From positions 1 through 6,783 of the forward strand of contig DFEL01000170.1 of the NCBI GenBank assembly GCA_002369055.1: a stretch of 6,783 nt of DNA, read 5' to 3'. The notes beneath the pieces are model-generated. The model did no database searches. It worked only from the letters and a program-made list of their open reading frames with translations, and was not told where the DNA came from. This document shows positions 1 through 5,204 of this stretch, one piece after another. Position numbers and translations under genes: made by a program. This DNA comes from Cyanobacteria bacterium UBA3803. Lineage in GTDB: Bacteria; Cyanobacteriota; Vampirovibrionia; Gastranaerophilales; Gastranaerophilaceae. Position 1 is the stretch's first letter. Every line of letters starts with the position of its first letter.

Positions 1-35
1 GATTTATCAATGAAATACAAGGACTTATAGAATAA
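1..35 (+). CDS. rimM: Probable RimM (16S rRNA processing protein) C-terminal end, partial
   Basis: A reading frame open from the window edge ends at TAA 33-35, and its last residues read FINEIQGLIE. This resembles the usual RimM ending, a short beta strand followed by a Gly-Leu-(I/L) motif. RimM is a ribosome maturation factor that binds S19 during 30S assembly. The identification leans mainly on position: rimM directly precedes trmD in many bacteria, and here the stop overlaps the trmD start (TAATG), implying translational coupling. Only ten residues are visible, so this is a context call. Confidence 0.5.
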   Translation, partial: FINEIQGLIE

Positions 36-724
36 TGCAATTTGAAGTTCTTACATTATTTCCTGAAATAATAGAAAGTTACTGCAATTGCAGCATTTTA
101 AAACGTGCTCGCAACGGAAACATAATTAGCGTAAATTCTATAAATCCACGAGATTACACCCTTGACAAGCACAACAAAGTTGATGACACTCCATACGGTG
201 GCGGTGCGGGAATGGTCTTAATGGCTCAACCTTATGTAGATGCTTATGAAAGTATAAAAAAAACTGAAAATACTTGTACGCTAATGATGACACCTCAAGG
301 CGAACCCTTTTCAAACAGTATTGCAAAAGAATTAGTTAAATTTGACCAAATAATAATACTTTGCGGACATTATGAAGGCTATGACGAAAGAATAAGAGAA
401 ATAATAAAGCCGAGAGAAATATCTGTCGGAGATTTTGTTCTTACAGGAGGAGAAATACCGGCATTATGCATTATTGACTGCATAAGCAGAAAAATAGACG
501 GAGTTTTAGGAAAAATTGAATCAGCCGATGAAGACAGCTTTGAAAACGGACTGCTTGAATACCCGCAATACACAAAGCCAAGAGAATACAGAGGACTGGA
601 AGTTCCTGAAGTATTACTAAACGGCAATCATAAAGAAATTAAAGATTACAGATATAATCAAATGATAGAACGGACAAAAGTAAAAAGACCTGATTTGTAC
701 GAGAAATACAAACAATCTCACTAA
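35..724 (+). CDS. trmD: tRNA (guanine-N1-)-methyltransferase TrmD
   Basis: TrmD is the cytoplasmic SAM-dependent enzyme that methylates N1 of G37 in tRNAs with a G36pG37 sequence, which prevents +1 frameshifting. The 229-residue protein is complete and close to family length (E. coli about 255). SPOUT trefoil-knot motifs are all present: PYGGGAGM (53-60), LCGHYEGYDERI (109-120) and SVGDFVLTGGEIPAL (130-144), the last two forming the knot that holds SAM. R152 and D167 correspond by alignment from memory to E. coli R154 and D169, the residues linked to catalysis. The C-terminal helical domain carries YPQYTKPREYRG (176-187) and ends with the basic stretch RTKVKRPDLYEKY. The ATG at 35 is supported by AAGGA at 19-23, 11 nt upstream, and by overlap with the preceding stop. 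rplS, the common next gene, is absent. Instead the 3' end overlaps a convergent gene by 4 nt, and no terminator is visible. Confidence 0.98.
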   Translation: MQFEVLTLFPEIIESYCNCSILKRARNGNIISVNSINPRDYTLDKHNKVDDTPYGGGAGMVLMAQPYVDAYESIKKTENTCTLMMTPQGEPFSNSIAKELVKFDQIIILCGHYEGYDERIREIIKPREISVGDFVLTGGEIPALCIIDCISRKIDGVLGKIESADEDSFENGLLEYPQYTKPREYRGLEVPEVLLNGNHKEIKDYRYNQMIERTKVKRPDLYEKYKQSH

Positions 725-1851
725 TTTTCCCGATAATCCGCATATTTAGGATTAACGGCAACCCATTCAAAAGGTTTATTATCAAATGATGTTGGTAAAG
801 CCTTAACATAAGTTCCGCCATAACGACCTCTTGAAAATTCAAGATAACCTTCTTTTGCTAAATTACCAAAAGCCTTCCTGATTGTATTTGGACTAACATC
901 CATTAAATTAGCCATTTCCATAATAGAAGGCAGTTTTGAATGCAAAGAATATTTTTCTATAATCATATTTTTAATAGCATCTTGCACACGACTATAATGA
1001 TACCTTGCAGTAAATTGTGCTTTTGCAAAAATTGAAGTTTCAGGTGCAGGTTCTAAATCAGAACTATTAGGTAATTTAACAACGCAAGTGCCATATCTGC
1101 CCCGTTTTGGAAGCAAAATACCTTCCTTAATAAGAAGTTCTAAAGCACTATGAACTGTTTTAACACTAACTTTAAGCATATCAGACAAAGTTGAATGAGT
1201 AGGCAATTTATCACCAATTTTTAAATGCTTAACAATATATTGTTTTAAATCGGTTGCAACTTTTGCTATAAGTGAGTAATTTTCATCAATCTTAATTTCA
1301 AATTTATTACTTTTTAAAATCCAACATTGATCTTTATTATCAGTTTTTTCGACAATACCCAAATTAACGAGTTGTTCCATAGCATTACCCGTAGTATTTA
1401 CAGGTATATTTACATACTGCGAGATTGCCCTCACAGAAGGAAGATAACTACCTACTTTAAACTTATTTTTATGAATAAAAGTTTTAATCAATTCAACTGC
1501 TAAATCTCTTTTTGAAGACGATTTTCTAAGCATAACATTTTTGTTATTTAAATCTGCAATCATGGTACCGACACACTGTTTAGAATATAAAAGTCCCTTG
1601 TTTTCAAGTTTTCTGTATACATTCTGAACTGTTCCGGTACTAATATCCAACAAATCCGCCATTAAACGTTTTGAAGGCATCAAATCGTTAGTGTGGATTG
1701 TTTTATCAAAATTATTTATAATCCAAGCTTCAATATTCTTCACTAAAAATTCAGTTTTTGAACCACTAAAATTATTTGTAATAAAATCTGCAAATTCACT
1801 TATAGGAACTTGATTTAACTTTGATTTATCGAGTTGAACAAAATTTTTCAT
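721..1851 (-). CDS. GntR-like protein with four tandem winged-helix domains
   Basis: This is a predicted cytoplasmic DNA-binding protein of 376 residues. Four copies of the GntR-type winged helix can be aligned by eye: about 35-100 (core MPSKRLMADLLDISTGTVQN), 115-180 (LPSVRAISQYVNIPVNT), 193-258 (LPTHSTLSDMLKVSVKTV) and 286-350 (LPSIMEMANLMDVSPNTI). Each core is followed by a helix ending in GLL, GIV, EGIL or EGYL and then a wing. The (M/L)P(S/T) motif starts at residues 58, 137, 216 and 307, a 79, 79, 91 periodicity. Wings 3 and 4 keep GRYG(T/G)xxV; wing 1 is reduced to VGTMI and wing 2 has lost the glycine motif. There is no FCD, UTRA, aminotransferase or other effector domain, only a 25-residue tail. 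I chose the ATG at 1851. An in-frame TTG at 1887 would add MIVFLLIWYNFS, but it lies inside the promoter -35 box and lacks a ribosome-binding site. The gene is divergent from metK and converges on trmD. Its DNA target and ligand are unknown. Confidence 0.85.
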   Translation of the reverse strand: MKNFVQLDKSKLNQVPISEFADFITNNFSGSKTEFLVKNIEAWIINNFDKTIHTNDLMPSKRLMADLLDISTGTVQNVYRKLENKGLLYSKQCVGTMIADLNNKNVMLRKSSSKRDLAVELIKTFIHKNKFKVGSYLPSVRAISQYVNIPVNTTGNAMEQLVNLGIVEKTDNKDQCWILKSNKFEIKIDENYSLIAKVATDLKQYIVKHLKIGDKLPTHSTLSDMLKVSVKTVHSALELLIKEGILLPKRGRYGTCVVKLPNSSDLEPAPETSIFAKAQFTARYHYSRVQDAIKNMIIEKYSLHSKLPSIMEMANLMDVSPNTIRKAFGNLAKEGYLEFSRGRYGGTYVKALPTSFDNKPFEWVAVNPKYADYREN

Positions 1852-1857
1852 AGAAAA

Positions 1858-1887
1858 ATTATACCATATTAATAAAAAAACAATCAA
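1858..1887 (-). promoter_or_regulatory. Promoter of the four-winged-helix gene, probably leaderless
   Basis: Read on the minus strand, TTGATT (1887-1882) is followed after 18 nt by a perfect TATAAT (1863-1858). Only TTTTCT separates TATAAT from the ATG at 1851, so transcription starting the usual 6-8 nt downstream of the -10 would begin at or next to the start codon. No Shine-Dalgarno sequence lies between them. The combination fits a leaderless mRNA. Confidence 0.6.
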
Positions 1888-1917
1888 TAGATTTTAATTT
1901 GTGTGATATCTGCACAT

Positions 1918-1999
1918 GTCATTACGAGAGCATAATAAACCCGAAGGAATCATTAAACATATCACGGTGAGTAGTGTAACAACGAAGCAATCCAGTCAT
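1918..1999. repeat. Degenerate interspersed repeat, two tandem units
   Basis: Two similar units lie in the regulator-metK gap. Unit A starts TCATTACGAG (1919-1928) and ends CGAAGGAATC (1942-1951). Unit B starts TCACGGTGAG (1962-1971) and ends CGAAGCAATC (1983-1992). The pattern matches the short dispersed repeat with TCATTGCGAG and CGAAGCAATC ends that I know from many bacterial genomes, where it occurs in intergenic regions. Both units here are diverged from that consensus. A 70-residue minus-strand reading frame across the area is a by-product. With only one locus visible, copy number cannot be judged. Confidence 0.5.
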
Positions 2000-2020
2000 A
2001 CTTAAACAGCCATTATCCAT

Positions 2021-2049
2021 TTGATTTTTACTTGTGTTTGTTTTAGTAT
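2021..2049 (+). promoter_or_regulatory. Candidate metK promoter
   Basis: TTGATT (2021-2026) and TAGTAT (2044-2049) are separated by 17 nt. The -35 matches consensus at four of six positions, and the -10 keeps T1, A2, A5 and T6. The predicted start near 2056 would give metK a leader of about 69 nt. The region is T-rich, so chance matches are easy. Confidence 0.4.
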
Positions 2050-2056
2050 TTTGTTG

Positions 2057-2116
2057 ATTAAGGAGTGCCGGGTTGGAAATAAAAAACTTACCGGCGAGTA
2101 CATATAAATTAAGGAG
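2057..2116 (+). promoter_or_regulatory. metK leader with small hairpin and two copies of ATTAAGGAG
   Basis: The nine bases ATTAAGGAG occur at 2057-2065 and again at 2108-2116. The second copy supplies the metK Shine-Dalgarno (AAGGAG 2111-2116, 8 nt before the ATG). Between them GCCGG (2067-2071) can pair with CCGGC (2091-2095) around a 19-nt A-rich loop. The first copy sits 7 nt before a TTG (2073) that opens a 27-codon frame running through the metK start to a TGA at 2154-2156. No known SAM riboswitch consensus is recognisable, and there is no CTCC-type anti-Shine-Dalgarno upstream. Confidence 0.35.
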
Positions 2117-2124
2117 AATGCAAA

Positions 2125-3396
2125 ATGGCATCAAAAAACTTTTTATTTACGTCTGAATCCGTAACGGAAGGTCATCCTGACAAAGTTTGTGACCAAATAT
2201 CAGATGCAATTTTAGACGAATTTTTAACAAAAGACAACAAATCACGTGTTGCCGCAGAAACAACAGTAACAACAGGTATGGCACTTGTTTGTGGTGAAAT
2301 CACATCTGATTGTTATGTAGATATTCCTCAAGTTGTTAGAAACACAATAAAAAACATCGGTTACATTGGTGAAAACGGTGGAGGGTTTGACTATAAAACT
2401 TGTGCAGTTTTAACAAGTATTGATGAACAATCCACAGATATCGCAGGCGGTGTAAACAAAGCACTTGAATCAAGAGATAATAATGCTGATACTTCAAACA
2501 GCGAAACAGAAGACATCGGTGCAGGCGATCAAGGTATTATGTTTGGTTATGCTTGTAACGAAACTCCTGAATTAATGCCTTTGCCTATCAGCCTTGCTCA
2601 CAAATTATCTTACAGATTATCAAGAGTAAGAAAAAAAGGTATTGTTGACTACTTAAGACCTGACGGTAAATCACAAGTTACAGTTGAATATGTTGACGGA
2701 AAACCATCAAGAATTCATACAATTCTTATTTCAACTCAACACGATCCCGTTATTGGCACAGAAAGCGACAATCAAAAAGTTCAATCTATCATTGAAAAAG
2801 ACCTAAAAGAACACGTCATTAATTATGTATTCAAAAATGAAATCATAAAACCTGATGAAAATACAATTATTTTAATCAATCCGTCAGGACGTTTCGTAAT
2901 TGGCGGACCACAAGGTGATGCAGGATTAACAGGAAGAAAAATTATTGTAGATACATACGGTGGTTATTCTCGTCACGGTGGCGGTGCTTTTTCAGGAAAA
3001 GACCCTACGAAAGTTGACCGCTCTGCGGCTTATGCTGCAAGATATGTCGCTAAGAACATCGTAAAAGCAGGTCTGGCAGAAAAATGCGAAATTGAACTTG
3101 CTTATGCTATCGGTGTGGCAGAACCTATTTCCGTTTTGGTTGACACCTTTGGTACAGGTAAAATATCTGATGAAGATTTATCTGAATTAGTAAACAAGAA
3201 CTTTGATTTACGACCTGTTGGAATTATTAATAAATTTGATTTGAGAAACTTACCTGCAAAAAATGGTGGTAAATTCTATCAAAAACTTGCTGCTTATGGT
3301 CACATGGGCAGAACAGATTTAGAAGTTCCTTGGGAAGAAACTGATAAAGCTGAAATATTAAAAACTCAAGCAGAAGCATACACTGCTTTAGTTTAA
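2125..3396 (+). CDS. metK: S-adenosylmethionine synthetase MetK
   Basis: MetK makes SAM from methionine and ATP, releasing phosphate and pyrophosphate; it acts in the cytoplasm as a tetramer. The 423-residue protein is complete. It shows the N-terminal FTSESVTEGHPDK (8-20), with H17 and D19 matching the E. coli active-site His14 and Asp16. It also has EQSTDI (101-106), the methionine-site signature GAGDQG (132-137), and the ATP/phosphate-binding GGGAFSGKDPTKVDRS (285-300), with K292 matching E. coli Lys245. Length and blocks such as GDQGIMFGYACNETPE and YGHMGRTDLEVPWEETDK look like cyanobacterial MetK. The ATG at 2125 has AAGGAG 8 nt upstream. Its own promoter candidate and a strong terminator suggest a single-gene transcript. 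Its product feeds methyltransferases such as TrmD. The gene is divergent from the winged-helix protein. Confidence 0.98.
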   Translation: MASKNFLFTSESVTEGHPDKVCDQISDAILDEFLTKDNKSRVAAETTVTTGMALVCGEITSDCYVDIPQVVRNTIKNIGYIGENGGGFDYKTCAVLTSIDEQSTDIAGGVNKALESRDNNADTSNSETEDIGAGDQGIMFGYACNETPELMPLPISLAHKLSYRLSRVRKKGIVDYLRPDGKSQVTVEYVDGKPSRIHTILISTQHDPVIGTESDNQKVQSIIEKDLKEHVINYVFKNEIIKPDENTIILINPSGRFVIGGPQGDAGLTGRKIIVDTYGGYSRHGGGAFSGKDPTKVDRSAAYAARYVAKNIVKAGLAEKCEIELAYAIGVAEPISVLVDTFGTGKISDEDLSELVNKNFDLRPVGIINKFDLRNLPAKNGGKFYQKLAAYGHMGRTDLEVPWEETDKAEILKTQAEAYTALV

Positions 3397-3404
3397 TGAA
3401 ATAC

Positions 3405-3434
3405 AAAAGGGGACAAATCAATTGTCCCCTTTTT
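3405..3434 (+). terminator. Intrinsic terminator after metK
   Basis: A perfect 12-bp stem pairs AAAAGGGGACAA (3405-3416) with TTGTCCCCTTTT (3422-3433) around a 5-nt loop, and a run of five T begins at 3430. It starts 9 nt after the metK stop codon. The A and T flanks would also allow termination from the minus strand, but no gene there needs it. It separates metK from the downstream operon. Confidence 0.92.
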
Positions 3435-3447
3435 ATAAGGTTTTACA

Positions 3448-4377
3448 ATGAGCAAATTTAGTAAAAGAATTTTATTTGTAGGAATACCCGATATGGCATA
3501 CATTTGCCTTGACGGGCTTTTGACTGCCGGTATTAACATAGTCGGAGTTATGGGACCGAAAAAAACTCATAACACGTATGATAATTTTAAAGATTTTGCA
3601 AAATCAAGAGGAATGAATTTTATTGAATGGGATAATTTGAAAGACCCAAAATTATTAGATTATCTAAAATCTTTGAATATTGACGCTGCTGTTGTTGCGT
3701 CTTTTAACTATAAAATTCCAAAAGTGCTTCTTGATATTCCAAAAGCAGGTTTTATTAACATTCATCCGTCGTTATTGCCAAAATATAGAGGTGGAAATCC
3801 ATACTCCACTGTTATAATAAATGGAGAACAAGAAACAGGAGTTACACTTCATTTTATGGATGAAGGTTTTGACACAGGTGATATTATCACGCAAAAAAAA
3901 GTTAATATTGCACCATTTGAAACAATGGGAACTCTTTTTAACAGGTTAAATTTACTCGGAATGCAAATGCTTGTTTCTGTTTTAACTGATTTTGAAAAAG
4001 GCGAACTTCCCAGATATAAACAACCTGAAGGAGAATTTGTAACCGGTCAAAGTTTGAAAGATGCCGATTTATATATAAATTACAACAAATCTGCCATTGA
4101 AATTGACAGATTTATCAGAGGTTTAAATCCTTTTTTGATTGCATCTACGACTTTTAGAGGCAACATGATTAAAATTTTTATGGCAAACTACATAGATAAA
4201 GATTCATCAAAATATGAACCGGGAGCAATATCAAAAGTTGAAACAGACAGATTTTACATTGCAACCGGAAAAGGTTTTATTTGCCCTACGGCTATTCAAT
4301 TTGGAAGTTTCTTTGTTGGTAATGCTCAGGATTTTATAAAAATTCTTGCACCAAAAGTTGGAGAGGTATTCAGATAA
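3448..4377 (+). CDS. 10-formyl-THF-dependent formyltransferase (Fmt/ArnA-like)
   Basis: The 309-residue protein has the full two-domain layout of methionyl-tRNA formyltransferase and the ArnA N-terminal half. A Rossmann-like catalytic domain (about 6-180) contains RILFVGIPDMA (7-17), the signature INIHPSLLPKYRGGNP (103-118) and GVTLHFMDEGFDTGDI (131-146). These give the catalytic N104, H106 and D142 triad, spaced as in ArnA (102, 104, 140). An OB-like C-terminal domain (about 205-305) has DLYINYNKSAIEIDRFIRGLNP. After strand 2 the sequence GPKKTHNTYDNF lacks the typical Fmt PDxPxGRGxxL loop used for tRNA contact, and the hexapeptide region is RGGNP rather than RGAAP. I therefore favour a paralogue acting on another amine, perhaps an amino sugar, without excluding Fmt. 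AAGG (3437-3440) is 7 nt before the ATG. The stop overlaps the next start (TAATG). Confidence 0.85.
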   Translation: MSKFSKRILFVGIPDMAYICLDGLLTAGINIVGVMGPKKTHNTYDNFKDFAKSRGMNFIEWDNLKDPKLLDYLKSLNIDAAVVASFNYKIPKVLLDIPKAGFINIHPSLLPKYRGGNPYSTVIINGEQETGVTLHFMDEGFDTGDIITQKKVNIAPFETMGTLFNRLNLLGMQMLVSVLTDFEKGELPRYKQPEGEFVTGQSLKDADLYINYNKSAIEIDRFIRGLNPFLIASTTFRGNMIKIFMANYIDKDSSKYEPGAISKVETDRFYIATGKGFICPTAIQFGSFFVGNAQDFIKILAPKVGEVFR

Positions 4378-5204
4378 TGAACGAATTGAAATTTCTGACA
4401 GCGGGTATGCCGTTAAGAACAGATAAAAAAATAGGATATTCTGATGCATTCAAGGTTTTAGAAAATATGAATTTGGACGGTATTGAAGTTGAATTTGTAC
4501 AAGGAGTCAGAATGAGTGAAAATTCACAAAAACTTGTTAAAGAGGCTTCTAAAAAATTCACATTTACCGCACACGGTCCTTATTATATAAATTTAAATGC
4601 AAGAGAACAGGAAAAAATTGATGCAAGTATTACCAGAATTGTTGATACTGCAACGGTTGCTAATAAATTTGGCGGTTACAGCATAACTTATCACGCAGCG
4701 TTTTATCTTGGAAATGACAAAGAAGTTGTTTTTAAACGTGTAGTTGAACAAACATCTAAAATTATTGCTATTTTAGAAAAAGAAAATAATAAAATTTGGA
4801 TAAGACCTGAAACAACAGGAAAAGGAACTCAATGGGGTGATGTTGATGAAATTGTAAGGTTATCAAAAGAATTTAATCAAGTTCTACCTTGTGTTGATTT
4901 TGCCCACGTACATGCAAGAAGCGGTGGCGGTTTTAACACTTATGATGATTTTTGTTCAATTTTAGAAAAAATTGGTACGGAACTTGGAGATGTTGCTTTG
5001 AATAACTTTCACGCACACCTTGCAGGTATAGCATATTCAGATAAAGGTGAAAAAAATCACCTATCTTTACAAGACTCTGATATGAATTATAAAGATTTGC
5101 TGAAAGCTATGAAAAAATTTGATATAAAAGGGGCTGTTGTTTGTGAAAGCCCAAATATAGAAGATGACTGTAAATTAATAAAGGAGTATTATAAATCACT
5201 ATGA
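4377..5204 (+). CDS. Endonuclease IV-like TIM-barrel protein
   Basis: This 275-residue protein belongs to the AP endonuclease family 2 / xylose isomerase-like TIM-barrel group. Metal-ligand positions of E. coli Nfo can be followed in order: H66 in AHGPYYINL (Nfo H69), H106 (H109), E145 in PETTGKGTQWG (E145), D174 and H177 in CVDFAHVHARSG (D179, H182), H212 or H214 in NNFHAHLAG (H216), H228 (H231) and E257 in CESPNIEDD (E261). The Nfo D229 position, two before the last His, is K226. The block HAHLAGIAYSDKGEKNHL matches, from memory, a subgroup known mainly from archaea and thermophiles and annotated as endonuclease IV. AP-site cleavage in base-excision repair is plausible, but sugar isomerases share the fold. 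The start has GGAG/GAGG (4360-4366) about 10 nt upstream and overlaps the previous stop. The end overlaps the next start (ATGA), so this looks like a coupled operon member. Confidence 0.8.
   Translation: MNELKFLTAGMPLRTDKKIGYSDAFKVLENMNLDGIEVEFVQGVRMSENSQKLVKEASKKFTFTAHGPYYINLNAREQEKIDASITRIVDTATVANKFGGYSITYHAAFYLGNDKEVVFKRVVEQTSKIIAILEKENNKIWIRPETTGKGTQWGDVDEIVRLSKEFNQVLPCVDFAHVHARSGGGFNTYDDFCSILEKIGTELGDVALNNFHAHLAGIAYSDKGEKNHLSLQDSDMNYKDLLKAMKKFDIKGAVVCESPNIEDDCKLIKEYYKSL

Noticed and set aside
1..30. Frame 1 ending ...MKYKDL with TAG at 28-30 as the rimM end
   Set aside because: The alternative frame ending QGLIE with stop at 33-35 better fits the RimM C-terminus and gives the stop/start overlap with trmD.
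138..627. Minus-strand reading frames within trmD
   Set aside because: They are shadows of a clearly conserved gene and have no homology or start signals of their own.
1852..1887. TTG start adding 12 residues to the regulator
   Set aside because: The TTG is part of the -35 box TTGATT, has no Shine-Dalgarno, and adds a hydrophobic stretch unrelated to the winged-helix domains.
1902..1916. CRP-type binding site
   Set aside because: TGTGATATCTGCACA resembles TGTGA-N6-TCACA but is one base short and lacks the full second half-site.
1888..2124. SAM riboswitch upstream of metK
   Set aside because: I looked for SAM-I-like, SAM-II and SMK-box features. No conserved core, no terminator in the leader and no anti-Shine-Dalgarno complement to AAGGAG is visible; only a 5-bp GCCGG/CCGGC hairpin. 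An Infernal search would settle it.
1922..2134. 70-residue minus-strand reading frame in the regulator-metK gap
   Set aside because: It crosses the interspersed repeat and the metK leader, overlaps the metK start, has no ribosome-binding site, and its composition looks like translated repeat.
3227..4561. Minus-strand frames of 63-72 residues across the metK end and the formyltransferase/TIM-barrel junction
   Set aside because: They overlap well-supported plus-strand genes, lack ribosome-binding sites and read as low-complexity, AT-driven sequence.
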